Source: Zygnema cylindricum (Eukaryota; Streptophyta; Zygnematophyceae; Zygnematales; Zygnemataceae). From it: DNA of 64,000 bases. Of the stretch, positions 32,910 to 46,861 are shown piece by piece. A program made the position numbers and the translations under genes. The DNA lies in NCBI GenBank assembly GCA_037447655.1, contig JBBHKE010001172.1, positions 124,001 through 188,000 on the forward strand, written 5' to 3'. The notes under the pieces were generated by a model. It did no database searches and was not told where the DNA came from. It saw nothing but the letters and a program-made list of their open reading frames with translations. The stretch's first letter is position 1. Each line of letters begins with the position of its first letter.

Positions 32910-35900
32910 TGCACGAAAACAATAACAATGAAGGCCAAATTAGTAGTAGAAATTCAACGTCATAAAATAGAGAATGGGATTTGTGGAAACATACATCCAA
33001 AGGATAATCTTAAATGTGAAAACATAGTGCACAATAGCTCACATGCGCAATCATTTGTGCAAACCTCTCAATGGTAACAAAGTGCGAAGTAACCTAATAT
33101 GACTCGTTATGTATATTTTTCCGGAATAGGTACCTCAATGGCTTTGCTCATGCAATTGTGAAAAGAGGAGGAAAAATATTCGAGGAGAGCCCTATGCTCA
33201 AGCAATATGGGACAACGGTCACAACAGCAGGACGGAAAGGAGAAGTCAAAGAGAAAGCAGTTGTTCTGGCCACAAATTTTGCCATTCATCGCAAAGTTCT
33301 TGTTCATGCTCGTCAAAAGCCGGATCGCACATATGTGATTTGTTTCAAAGTAACCAAGGGTGACATTCAGTAAATTGTCTGTGAATATCCCAGAATACAT
33401 TTTGCGAACGATTTGCCGTCATCTTTCTGTTCCGTACATTGTTGATATGTCAAACTATTTTTGTGCCTTTGTCTGTCATCATCTTGATTTGGTGTAAACT
33501 ATTTGTCGTGTAGCACTAGCAGTCAGCGATTTTGTTCACCTTGTATCGACACGTCTTCTTATGGGAGTGCAATGAAAAAGTCTAAAAGTGTTAGAATTAT
33601 CATCTATTGTTTCACTCAGTAGCGTTTACATGTAGAGTAGCCGTTCTTAAATTTGCGACAAGGATCCGGAACAATTCTTTTTTTGCGAACTTCACCTCAT
33701 TTATTTATAAGTAAATAAATGGCATCCATTTGGGGTCTACGATGGTTACAGGAAAGGAATTTGGTGGGATACCGCAAACCCAAATCATTATGTGAGATTG
33801 GAGGAGAAAAAGAATTACGATGTTCTTATTGTTGGTGGAGAAAATCATCGAACCGGGATTCGCCAACATGAATATGGGAATGCTTGGCTTACGATGGAAA
33901 ACTGGGCAAGGGCAAGGTGGCCTTCTGTAAAGGAGGTCATCTACAAGTGGACAGGCCAGGTATTATTTCTTAACTCTTTTTACAAAGATATCGTCAGTAC
34001 AGACTTTTTCTTCCTTTAAGCGATAGGATGCCCTTAGAATACAAATCGTATTTCTACGTTATTTAATCAATGGTATGAAGTTGGCAGCCTATCAAATTAT
34101 TGGTGAGTACTTGGCAGGGAATGAACTAGAGCTGAGACAAATTAAAGGTAAAAACTTACAAATCAATACCATTGAGTGTTTTTATCGTTGGGATTAAAAA
34201 ATTTAGCATGCAATTCAAATATATCATCGTTTTTTTGTAATTCTATGGACAGCATTAAAAATTCCAAGATTTGGTGTACTTATGTGAATTTTGTGATTCG
34301 TTTATTTTATGCTTCAGCTTTTTCGGAAGTCTCAAATTTCAAAAGTCAAATAGGGAAAATCCATAGGAATGATTTAACTTCCCTCTTAAGCATGTACTTG
34401 TGACCTTTCTTGTGCCCAAACTGGATAACATCCCTTATCAGAGGAGAATTATTTGCGAGGATGAGTGTTAACGACCCAATCTGTACTTCTTTTTTTCCGG
34501 AACTGTCTGAGTTTCCCTACGGAGGAACTTTTATTGCAATGGCAGATGTATAAACCAATCGATCTTCTAGGAATCTACGGCAAGGATCCGGGAAACTGGA
34601 CAAATACCTTTATTGCCACTGGTATGTTAACGACGTTTGAATATTCTCACATACCAAAAAGCGCCCTTTTTCAAGCATTCGGTTGTAATTGTTTGATTTA
34701 CTGCTTATAGTTTTTGATTGATAAAATTAGTGTCAATCCACAACACCAACAACCCAGGCAAAGTCAGAGCTTCCTTTTCTGCTTTATGCACATTTGGTTG
34801 GGATGCTGTTTAAATATATCTTCCTTTCGTCTTATCAACTCAGCAAGTGAACAGATTTTTATGTCATTATATTTTGCTACTGTTATACCTTCACACTAGC
34901 TTTGACTTATAATCAGTATTAAACATACAATCATGTAAGCATACATTCGTATAATCATATCATCATGCTATCATGATCGCCTTTTATCTGACAGATCATA
35001 ATTTGTACTTACAGGTGATAGTGGCGAAGGTATTCTTGGAGGCACTATTGCCGGAATTGTAATCAGCTCTCAAATTTTAGGTCAGACCCATCCTTGGACT
35101 GAAGTTTACATTCCAAGTAGACTTCCACCACTGTCCATGATAACTCTTAAGGCGGAACTTGAAGAAGTCAAGAAGAATTTAGCCGTAAGTATTCATGAAC
35201 ATGAGGGCCTCTTATTCTTTTGGCGAAGGAGAGGGAGAGGGAGAGGGAAAGAGAGGGGAAAGGGAGAGGGATTCATTATGGGTGTCAGCGTTGTTTAATG
35301 CTGATTTAACTTTTCAAATTCTTCCCCTCTCAGTCTCTCACAGAAATCTAGCCAAAAGTAAAGTTCAGCCTATTCCAGCGAGATGTGTTTCTTGAATGTC
35401 GACGTACATATGAAGTATTTGACACCCTCTTTGGAATACCAGGGATTCGCCTACTATGTTCCGTTTCTTTTTACCGACAAAACGGACATCGAGGATTTGC
35501 CTTCTGGTTGTGGCACCGTCCTTCAGCAACATGGTCTCAAAGTTGCAGCATATCGCGATGAAGGAGGAGTCCTCCATCGCTATGCAGGTAATGTCAATAT
35601 TTCCTAGTTTTGAGTCAAAAGTCAGTTTAATTTACGGAGTCACACTCCATCGCTATGTAGGTAAGAGACAAAAGCTCTTAGTTTTGGATTAAAATCTCAT
35701 TATATTGATGAGATTTTGTATGTGAGGGTATGGAATGTTTTTAAAAACTGTAACAATAAGAAGACCAACCCGGAAGGGAATTATGCAAGCAAAAATGAAC
35801 ACTCTGTGATCAAATTGTGGTCTTAAGATTAGAGAACGTGACATCAGTTTGTATGAGATGATATGAACGGATTCTAGGGATTGCAAAGGTAGGTTTTACT

Positions 35901-36222
35901 TCAGACGCTTTTCTATGTTGTTGTTTGCATTATGACAATTGGTGTTTGTTCACATAAGTAACACTTTCGTATTGCTATTGAATTTGGAATGCATATACGA
36001 CAATTTGAATTGCTCTTTGTTCACAAAAGTAAGTCTCGTTTACATCGTTTTTGTATTGCCATTGGGGCTGGGACGCATACAGCTATTTGTCCTCACATAG
36101 GATGTGTGGTGCAATGGAATCCGAACGACTCCACATTCGATTGTCCGTGCCACGGCTCCCAGTTCGATTCCTTTGGTCGCGTCATTAACAGCCCGGCTAA
36201 CGCCAATCTTGTACCACTGTGA

Positions 36223-37500
36223 AACAAATGTGAAGCAAAAGTGTGAAACAAAAGCGTGAAACAAATGTGAAACAAAATCTATGAAATAGCCTTTGGGAAA
36301 TGAAATTAGTGACATGATATCTAGACATGTACGATTTGGTGCTCCCACTTAAAATTAGCTTCCGGTAGTTTAGGTGGATGGAGTTTCGTAGGAAATAAAA
36401 AAGTGTAAATAGGAGGTTTCTACAGATTCTCCAGCAGTAGAACTTAGAACTTAAATATCTCCTGTTCTTTTTTGCGGACCTTCAAATTCTCCAGCAGTAT
36501 TACTTAAATGTCTCCTGTTTTTTTGCGGACCTTCGTAAAATAGGATATTTGCAGGAGGTTTGTAGAAATCCCCAAAACTTCTCCTGGATTCTCCTAGACG
36601 TTCTCAGAAACTGTTGTCAATACGAGATTTATAGATAGTCTCCAGGAGGTTAATGGGACCACTGTTTTTCGAAACCAATGTCGTCATAATATTGTAATGG
36701 GAGAGGGAGGAAGATAGAGTGAGCGGGAGAGTGCAGGAGAGTGCGAGAGAGAGAGGGAGAGGGGGAGGGAGAGAGAGAGAGGGTGAGGGGGAGAGAGAGA
36801 GGGAGAGAGAGGGAGCGAGAGAGAGGGAGAGAGTGGGAGAGAGAGAGATGGAGAGAGACTGATGGATATTTCATGTAAGAAGGACAAAAGGCGAGAAATG
36901 AAAGCCAAAATGAAATGAAAGTGAATGAAAGCATAACATACACTAATGATTTTGCGAGTGAGAACTTGAGAAAAGTATTTTATTTGCGAGTGAGAAACAC
37001 AAAAAGATCAATCTACTTTTTCTTGTTTTTCACATTTAACAATGAAAATAAAATAAAATGTGAATCTTTTACTCTCCTCTCCCTCAAATTATTCTATTTT
37101 TCTCGTCCATCGTAGCACATCATTTAGCATTACTAGTTTGGAAGGTAAAATCCTCTTTTACTATTTTCTATATAAATAACCCAAATTTGTAAAGAGAAAA
37201 AAAAAATGAAAAACCATCCATAAAATGGGAGGAACGCACTAAAAAATGATAAAAAGGTAAAAATTCTAACCCTTACCTATTTCCTAATTTTAAACCACAC
37301 TAACAACAAAAGCAATTCAATGTCCACCAAACTGTCGATAAAGGCTACATTCGAGTGATTAAGAAAAATTTAAACAAAAATCTAAATAACAAAGAATAAT
37401 AAAAATTGTAACAAATATCCAGTCTGATACCAAACCGAAACGTAACAGTTTCGGAGTCAAAACAGAACAGACGGTACCAACACAATGTTTACTTTTCCAG
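36223..37500. other. Intergenic with internal repeats
   Basis: Contains a roughly 57 bp direct repeat (about 36427-36540, with CTCCAGCAGTA and TTTGCGGACCTTC twice) that recurs at about 46578-46695 in unit 2, a GA microsatellite (36702-36860), and AT-rich DNA. No gene seen. Confidence 0.5.
36702..36860 (+). repeat. GA-rich microsatellite at duplication border
   Basis: GAGAGG/GAGAGA tract beginning exactly where similarity to unit 2 stops, suggesting it took part in the breakpoint. Hydrophobic Leu/Ser frames on the minus strand are compositional. Confidence 0.8.
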
Positions 37501-39013
<1,513 letters not shown>

Positions 39014-39289
39014 GGTGGGAGTAGAGAGTTAGATAGTGATTGATAAAGCGAAGGAAAAGGAGAGTGATATGGAGGGAGAGAAGAAACGTGAGAAAGGGAG
39101 GGAATGTATGACTGAGTGAGAGCGAGAGTACTTCAAATTTTGTGGGAAATATAGTAATGGGCCTTACTGAAAAATTGATTGAGAAGGAGAAAGCGGCGAA
39201 GTGAGAGTGAGAGAGGAGAGAGGAGAGAGGAGAGAGGAAGAGATCAAAAGCTGATGGCAAAAGAGGTCGATTTGCGGTCTTTAAATAGG

Positions 39290-39297
39290 CATGCAGT
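39290..39297 (-). promoter_or_regulatory. TATA-like box of the secreted-protein gene
   Basis: TATTTAAA on the minus strand about 280 bases upstream of the ATG at 39013. The same motif is conserved at 27519-27526 in unit 1. Position fits a core promoter with a roughly 250-base CT-rich leader. Confidence 0.35.
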
Positions 39298-39367
39298 AGG
39301 CGGCAAAGGTGTCTGGAAAAGTACAAAGCTTGGGTACAAATTGTACGGAATTGTTCGGCGTCGAGTG

Positions 39368-39471
39368 GTCGGCGAAACCGTTTCGTACCTTCCAAACCTT
39401 TGGTACAAATTTGTGCGTACTTTTACAATATTTTATGTTCGAAATTTTATGGTCGGCGAAACCGTTTCGTA
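39368..39471. promoter_or_regulatory. Pair of palindromic repeats in the divergent promoter
   Basis: GTCGGCGAAACCGTTTCGTA occurs at 39368-39387 and again at 39452-39471. The core CGAAAC-C-GTTTCG is a palindrome. The pair is conserved in unit 1 (27607-27626, 27691-27710). It lies between the minus-strand secreted gene and the plus-strand oxidoreductase and could be a regulator site. Confidence 0.35.
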
Positions 39472-41344
39472 TCGCCCTCCGCCGTTCAAACGCTCTAAAG
39501 GTACGGTACGGACTAAGTGAACCGTACCAAATCCATCGGCTCCCCATTTCATGTGTTTAAGCGCCGCTCCTCCAGTTCGCCTAAAGTGGTCCGAACCTTC
39601 GATGTTTCGAAGTGATGCGACATATGTCACGGAGTCTGTTCGCTTGCACCAATTATGTTCTGTATATCGACGATGCCATGTTGCCCACGTGGCGATGAGC
39701 CACAATACACCTTATTTCCAGTGTAGCTATATATATCCGTACCCGTTCAGGAAATGAGCGTATCTTGTCCCAGTCGCCCGCGTGCTTGTGCTGGATGTGT
39801 ACGACAAGCTTGCATGCATACGGTTTGGATTTTGAAACGTCGAATAATGAATCGTACTATTGATCGCCGATGATGACCTAAAAGAAAAATGAAGTCCATG
39901 TTGATCAAATGCATCACTAAAAGTGACGACACTTCCAATTGGTGACTGCTTTGTTGAGAATTAATAGTACAGCAGTATACTATACGGCTTTGCAGTACAG
40001 TTTTATTTAAAAAAAACAAATCTTAGAATTTTTGCATAATTCTTTGCAGTAATGATGCTGCGTGTAGAAGCGAGCAACTTTAGCATATCAAAATTGTAGG
40101 TGTTGAACAAAAAAGAATGTGCACACCAGCACAGACGGACGTTTTAACAGTCACATAAGGTCGATGACTCAGCAGTCAACAGTGGTAAGCACTTTTTTGA
40201 TTTGATTCCTTTCTGCATGCGGCTCTCTTCAGTACACGTTTGCGCTTCTATTTTGACCTAATTTTCTGTTTTGCATGTACGCTTCGTTTACTACAACAGT
40301 GATTTCTGAAAACGTACACAGAGAAACATTTCATTGGTTTTGAATGTGCTGGATGGCTATTGCGACGACAGAAATATCCAGTCTCAATGTCCGGAGTTAA
40401 GGAATTCATACGTGTCCATGTTCTGAGTTGTAAATAGTATGGAGAGAATGGACAATACGTGGAAAAAGAAGAGCATTTATGCTTTGTTAGAAGAGCAATG
40501 CTTGACATTGGCGGTTTCACTCTTTTTCCGAGTTACCGGAAGACCTAAGGTTAGTAAAGAAGTTCACTTTGCTAGTGACTATTGTTGCCGTTTTTTGGAG
40601 CAACTAGAAGGTTCGTTGAGACGGGAAAATGTTTGATTTTTGTTTTTCCTTTTTGTTTCTTTGTGAGTTACCCAGTTAATGTTTGTTTGTACAAGCATAA
40701 ACATAAAAATAATTTTGCTATTTTTTGCGCAAAATTGAGCAGAAGGATATTTGGAGTCCACATACATTGCCTCACAAATATAATCTTTCGGTTATGTGTC
40801 GTCCAACTAGTTTTGTTTGAAGCCATGGAAACTAATGCATTAGCATCCACTATTACACCGGTACTGTAATCAGTTTGGGTGACGCAATAGTTTGGATGTC
40901 AAATTTAATGATCCACACCATTTGATGTACACAGGTGGGCTACGATTGTGTGTTTGGTCCACTTATTTTTTCATCATTGACTATGTGCTCCACAACAAGA
41001 TTTTGCCACAAAAATGAGGCCATATAGTTACTATTGTCCAATATCTTATCTTATTAATTATAAGATTAATAGATATTAATCTTATAAGATAATAAATAAT
41101 AAATATACAATATATAAATATTATAAAATATATATTACATTACCTTACAATAGATATTTTTCGATTACTGGCCAGTATCGCCTGTGATCACGTACATATA
41201 ATTACCCTATTAGTGAGCTATTCAGTGAACTTGACATGTTTTTTCCTTCGATTTCTAACTTCTCATTGCTTAATGTCTCCTCTTTTTTCTTTTCTCTCCC
41301 TCTCTTTTTTTTCTCCACTTCCTAGACTTGATTCATTAGCAGTT
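39472..41344. other. Intergenic and possible 5' leader of the oxidoreductase, unit 2
   Basis: Conserved between units. A pyrimidine tract plus CACTTCCTAG at about 41307-41326 looks like a 3' splice site 18 bases before the oxidoreductase ATG, so an upstream non-coding exon is likely, perhaps ending at the AAG/GTTAGT site near 40551. An AT-rich hairpin with 14-base arms lies near 41057-41087. Confidence 0.35.
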
Positions 41345-41705
41345 ATGGCCTTCAATGAAGATGAGGTCAACCTACAGCTTGAAAATCGAGCCCCAGGACT
41401 TTGTGCGACCGTTTGGGGGCAGCAAGATTTGAAGAAGCAATTCCCAACATTGGAGGATAATATTTCAGCAGATGTGGTTGTGATAGGAGCTGGAAGTGCT
41501 GGACTTAGTGTCGCATACAATCTTGTGAAAGCTGGAAAATCAGTGGTGGTGTTGGAAGCAAAACACATTGGTGAGAGTTTTTGCTGGATATACACCTCCG
41601 ATCGTTATTAGTGACAGGAGATTATTAGTGTTAACACTTTTTTACAAAGTGAGGGAGGGAGGGAAGGTCAACCCTGACGGTGGTGGATAGTTGAGTGATT
41701 GAAAT

Positions 41706-41933
41706 TGTTAGATTTCCTATAAACCCAGGATTCGACATGTCCCACACTGGGAAAAATTGAGCCGGCCAAGGTTCGTACCTAGGATCTTTCACTTCAGCTG
41801 GGAACGCACTACCACTGTGCCCCCACCTCGATGTAGAGACTGGCGGGTCCGTACCTATTTATTACGGGCGGCTCGAGTATGGATATTCCATATTCTACCC
41901 CGTATTGGACTGGCTTCACGTGCCAATCCAACA
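41706..41933 (-). mobile_element. TRIM-C: solo LTR with tRNA-like segment
   Basis: 228 bp insertion in intron 1 of oxidoreductase copy 2, flanked by GAAAT at 41701-41705 and 41934-41938. Copy 1 has the empty site at about 30534-30545. In LTR orientation it starts TGTTGGATTGG and ends GAAATCTAACA. No PBS or second LTR is present, so it is a solo LTR left by recombination. Confidence 0.85.
41759..41829 (-). tRNA. tRNA-like cloverleaf inside TRIM-C
   Basis: A 71-base minus-strand segment: acceptor GAGGTGG/CCGGCTC (6 of 7), D-stem GCAC/GTGC, anticodon stem TTCCC/GTGAA (4 of 5), T-arm CTAGG/CTTGG with loop TACGAAC. The A-box-like GGGCACAGTGGT and B-box-like GGTACGAACC are slightly off consensus. 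TTTTT follows five bases later. Base 33 is not U, so it is not a functional tRNA. Confidence 0.5.
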
Positions 41934-44900
41934 GAAATAGTACGACGCCTATCGTTATTAGTCAGTGAATTTCTAGCTTTTTACACTGTTCTTGAGTTAA
42001 CCATACTAAAGCATGTTTAGCCGGGTGACTCCTCATGAGCCATTCTAAATAGTGTTAACAACACTGACTTATAATTTTGTGTTGGAAAACACTCGCTCGC
42101 GTTACAGAGACATTTTTGTCGATTCATCCACCTTAGGACATCATTTTTTCTAACAACTTGATCAATTTGTTTGGTCGTGTTTTTCATGAGCCTATAACTG
42201 TGTGATCTTTTCTCTGAATTTTCAACAGAATACTGTGTAATCCGTACTGCGCTGTCTCAGCTTTGAAAACATGCGCTGTCTCGGCTTTGCTGTCTCAGCT
42301 TTGAAAACATGCGCTGTCTCGGCTTTGAAAACATGATTGCAGGATATGGCCAGGAAGGACGGTAGGACATTTAAGACCTTGGAATGATGATTTTGTATTA
42401 CACTTTGGAAGAAATGTTTGGGAACGGCAAAGCCATGGTGGTTGCTGATAGTCATCGGAAGTCGATTGTTTGGATTGAAGACATGGTAAAGGAGGAAGAG
42501 ATTGAGTGCAAATTCAAGCGTGTGAATGGTTACTTATATCCTCATGACGACAGTAGGGAGACAATTCGAAAGCTTGTCAAGGTGCACTTATTCCTACCAA
42601 ATTTTGAGAGGATGTGACGCTGTTGCATGAGAGCAATGTAGTATCCTGCATTGGATTAATCTTTTTGTTTAATTTCCTATGTGCTTGTTTTTTCCAATCA
42701 GGAATATGAGGCCAGCAAACGCATCGGCATCGGATTTGCTGGCACTTCTATCGTTGACCTAAAAGGTGACCCATCTATGGGCACTATTCTGAATGCGATA
42801 GAATGGCCTAATACAGGGAGCTTCACCCAATCAAGTGTGCCTCTTTGACTTAGTCAAACCACATAGGTTTCTTGCCCCGCTCGGTCATGGTGTACCGTTA
42901 TGTCAGTTACCGAAAATAGCAACTGAAATAGCTTGCCCCTTTTTTCTAATCAATGAAAAAATGGAAGGGAAATCTGCTCAATTTCTTTGTTTTACTTTTT
43001 CCCGCTTCAATGCCTAAAATCCCCCACAAAGTAATTGGATTTGCGTCTGATAATTAACGCATAAATGTGCACGATAACAATCAAGGCCAAATTAGTAGTA
43101 GAAATTTAACGTCATAAAATAGAGAATGGGATTTGTGGAAACATACATCCAAAGGATAATCTTAAATGTGAAAACATAGTGCACAATAGCTCACATGCGC
43201 AATCATTTGTGCAAACCTCTCAATGGTAACAAAGTGCGAAGTAACCTAATATGACTCGTTATGTATATTTTTCCGGAATAGGTACCTCAATGGCCTTGCT
43301 CATGCAATTGTGAAAAGAGGAGGAAAAATATTCGAGGAGAGCCCTATGCTCAGGCAATATGGGACAACGGTCACAACAGCAGGACGGAAAGGAGAAGTCA
43401 AAGCGAAAGCAGTTGTTCTGGCCACAAATTCTCCCATTCATCGCAACGTTCTTGTTCATGCTCGCCAAAAGCCGGATCGCACATATGTGATTTGTTTCAA
43501 AGTAACCAAGGGTGACATTCAGTAAGCTGTCTGTGAATATCCCAGAATACATTTTGACGATTTGCCGTCATCTTTCTGTTCCGTACATTGTTGATATGTC
43601 AAACTATTTTTGTGCCTTTGTCTGTCATCAACTTGATTTGGTGTAAACTATTTATCGTGTAGCACTAGCAGTCAGCGATTTTGTTCTACCTTGTATCGAC
43701 ACGTCTTCTTATGGGAGTGCAATGAAAAAGTCTAAAAATGTCAGAATTGTCATCTATTGTTTCACTCAGTAGCGTTAACATGTACAGTACCCGTTCTTAA
43801 ATTTGCGACAAGGATCCGGAACAATTCTTTTTTTGCGAACTTCACCTCATTTATTTATAAGTAAATACATGGCATCCATTTGGGGTCTACGATGGTTACA
43901 GGAAAGGAATTTGGTGGGATACCGCAAACCCAAATCATTATGTGAGATTGGAGGAGAAAAAGAATTACGATGTTCTTATTGTTGGTGGAGAAAATCATCG
44001 AACTGGGATTCGCCAACATGAATATGGGAATGCTTGGCTTACGTTGGAAAACTGGGCAAGGGCAAGGTGGCCTTCTGTAAAGGAGGTCATCTACAAGTGG
44101 ACAGGCCAGGTATTATTTCTTAACTCTTTTTACAAAGATATCGTCAGTGCAGATTTTTTCTTCCTTTAAGAGATAGGATGCCCTTAGAATACAAATCGTA
44201 TTTCTACGTTATGTAATCAATGGTATGAAGTTGGTAGCCTATCAAATTATCGGTGAGTACTTGGCAGGGAATGAACTAGAGCTGAGACAAATTAAAGGTA
44301 AAAACTTACAAATCAATACCATTGAGTGTTTTTATCGTTGGGATTAAAAAATTTAGCATGCAATTCAAATATATCATCGTTTTTTTGTAATTCTATGGAC
44401 AGCATTAAAAATTCCAAGATTTGGTGTACTTATGTGAATTTTGTGATTCGTTTATTTTATGCTTCAGCTTTTTCGGAAGTCTCAAATTTCAAAAGTCAAA
44501 TAGGGAAAATCCATAGGAATGATTTAACTTCCCCCTTAAGCATGTACTTGTGACCTTTCTTGTGCCCAAACTGGATAACATCCCTTATCAGAGGAAAATT
44601 ATTTGCGAGGATGAGTGTTAACGACCCAATCTGAACTTCCTTTTTCCTGGAACTGTCTGAGTTTCCCTACGGAGGAACTTTTATTGCAATGGCAGATGTA
44701 TAAACCAATCGATCTTCTAGGACTCTACGGCAAGGATCCGGGAAACTGGACGAATACCTTTATTGCCACTGGTATGTTAACAACGTTTGTATATTCTCAC
44801 ATTCCAATAAGCGCCCTTTTTCAAGCGTTCGGTTGTAATTGTTTGATTTACTGCTTATAGTTTTTGATTGATAAAATTAGTGTCAATCCACAACACCAAC

Positions 44901-46861
44901 AACCCAGGCAAAGTCAGAGCTTCCTTTCCTGCTTTATGCACATTTGGTTGGGATGCTGTTTAAATATATCTTCCTTTCGTGTTATCAACTCAGCAAGTGA
45001 ACAGATTTTTATGTCATTATATTTTGCTACTGTTATACCTTCACACTAGCTTTGACTTATAATCAGTATTAAACATACAATCATGTAAGCATACATTCGT
45101 ATAATCATATCATCATGCTATCATGATCGCCTTTTATCTGACAGATCATAATTTGTACTTACAGGTGACAGTGGCGAAGGTATTCTTGGAGGCACTATTG
45201 CCAGAATTGTAATCAGCTCTCAAATTTTAGGTCAGACCCATCCTTGGACTGAAGTTTACATTCCAAGTAGACTTCCACCACTGTCCATGATAACTCTTAA
45301 GGCGGAACTTGAAGACGTCAAGAAGAATTTAGCCGTAAGTATTCCTGAACATGAGGGCCTCTTATTCTTTTGGCGAAGGAGAGGGAGAGGGAGAGGGAAA
45401 GAGAGGGGAAAGGGAGAGGGATTCATTATGGGTGTCAGCGTTGTTTAATGCTGATTTAACTTTTCAAATTCTTCCCCTCTCAGTCTCTCACAGAAATCTA
45501 GCCAAAAGTAAAGTTCAGCCTATTCCAGCGAGATGTGTTTCTTGAATGTCGACGTACATATGAAGTATTTGACACCCTCTTTGGAATACCAGGGATTCGC
45601 CTACTATGTTCCGTTTCTTTTTACCGACAAAACGGACATCGAGGATTTGCCTTCTGGTTGTGGCACCGTCCTTCAGCAACATGGTCTCAAAGTTGCAGCA
45701 TATCGCGATGAAGGAGGAGTCCTCCATCGCTATGCAGGTAATGTCAATATTTCCTAGTTTTGAGTCAAAAGTCAGTTTAATTCACGGAGTCACACTCCAT
45801 CGCTATGTAGGTAAGAGACAAAAGCTCCTAGTTTTGGATTAAAATCTCATTATATTGATGAGATTTTGTATGTGAGAGTATGGAGTGTTTTTAAAAACTG
45901 TAACAATAAGAAGACCAACCCGGAAGGGAATTATGCAAGCAAAAATGAACACTCTGTGATCAAATTGTGGTCTTAAGATTAGAGAACATGACATCAGTTT
46001 GTATGAGATGATATGAACGGATTCTAGGGATTGCAAAGGTAGGTTTTACTTCAGACGCTTTTCTATGTTGTTGTTTGCATTATGACAATTGGTGTTTGTT
46101 CACATAAGTAACACTTTCGTATTGCTATTGAATTTGGAATGCATATACGACAATTTGAATTGCTCTTTGTTCACAAAAGTAAGTCTCGTTTACATCGTTT
46201 TTGTATTGCCATTGGGGCTGGGACGCATACAGCTATTTGTCCTCACATAGGATGTGTGGTGCAATGGAATCCGAACGACTCCACATTCGATTGTCCGTGC
46301 CACGGCTCCCAGTTCGATTCCTTTGGTCGCGTCATTAACAGCCCGGCTAACGCCAATCTTGTACCACTGTGAAACAAATGTGAAGCAAAAGTGTGAAACA
46401 AAAGCGTGAAACAAATGTGAAACAAAATCTATGAAATAGCCTTTGGGAAATGAAATTAGTGACATGATATCTAGACTTGTACGATTTGGTGCTCGTTTAT
46501 GGTGCCCACTTAAAATTAGCTTCCGGTAGTTTAGGTGGATGGAGTTTTGTAGGAAATAAAAAAGTGTAAATAGGAGGTTTCTACAGATTCTCCAGCAGTA
46601 GAACTTAGAACTTAAATATCTCCTGTTCTTTTTTGCGGACCTTCAAATTCTCCAGCAGTAGAACTTAAATGTCTCCTGTTTTTTTTGCGGACCTTCGTAA
46701 AATAGGATATTTGCAGGAGGGTTGTAGAAATCCCCAAAACTTCTCCTGGATTCTCCTAGACGTTCTCAGAAACTGTTGTCAATACGAGATTTATAGATAG
46801 TCTCCAGGAGGTTAATGGGACCATTGTTTTTCGAAACCAATGTCGTCATAATATTGTAATG

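Larger units (their letters stand above)
29620..36222 (+). pseudogene. FAD oxidoreductase with C-terminal Rieske domain, copy 1, broken
   Basis: The exons match copy 2 and bacterial-type proteins that fuse a glycine/D-amino-acid oxidase fold to a Rieske [2Fe-2S] domain. Approximate exons: 29620-30382 (interrupted by TRIM-A), about 30971-31195, 31316-31451, 33130-33369, 33752-33959, 34546-34621, 35015-35184, about 35333-35587 and 36083-36222. The last exon keeps both Rieske ligand motifs, CPHIGC and CPCHGS. Damage: a 15-16 base deletion and the TRIM insertion in exon 1, a further deletion near 30360, in-frame stops in exon 2 where Trp codons are expected (TGG to TAG), a +1 shift near 31120, and a one-base deletion in exon 3 shared with copy 2. 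It cannot make the protein. Confidence 0.8.
27055..36698. repeat. Segmental duplication, unit 1
   Basis: Collinear and highly similar to 38764-46861 in exons, introns and intergenic DNA. Differences are mostly single bases plus large indels: a TRIM (29702-30260) and a 1220 bp insertion (31690-32909) present only here, a solo LTR present only in unit 2, and about 130 bp missing upstream of the secreted-protein gene. The right border at 36698 passes into a GA microsatellite. Confidence 0.9.
41345..46372 (+). pseudogene. FAD oxidoreductase with C-terminal Rieske domain, copy 2, probably broken
   Basis: Exons: 41345-41570, about 42350-42581, 42702-42834, 43282-43521, 43902-44109, 44696-44771, 45165-45334, about 45484-45737 and 46233-46372, with GT-AG sites. 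Exon 1 has the dinucleotide-binding motif DVVVIGAGSAGLSVAYN; exons 4-7 cover the rest of the glycine/D-amino-acid-oxidase-like fold (KYLNGLAHAIVKRGG, YDVLIVGGENHRTG, GDSGEG); exon 9 is a Rieske domain with CPHIGC and CPCHGS ligands. Such proteins are predicted soluble FAD/Fe-S oxidoreductases of unknown substrate. Against function: a +1 shift in exon 2 near 42396 (after WNDDF), loss of one C in exon 3 near 42824 (frame of FHPIK), and no clean in-frame start for exon 8. It is less damaged than copy 1, but a working gene needs those sites corrected. Confidence 0.7.

Noticed and set aside
40439-40636. Upstream coding exon of the oxidoreductase
   Set aside because: The open stretch is conserved in both units, but the same bases fit a non-coding leader with a GTTAGT donor. 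No protein similarity was seen, so it is not called as coding.
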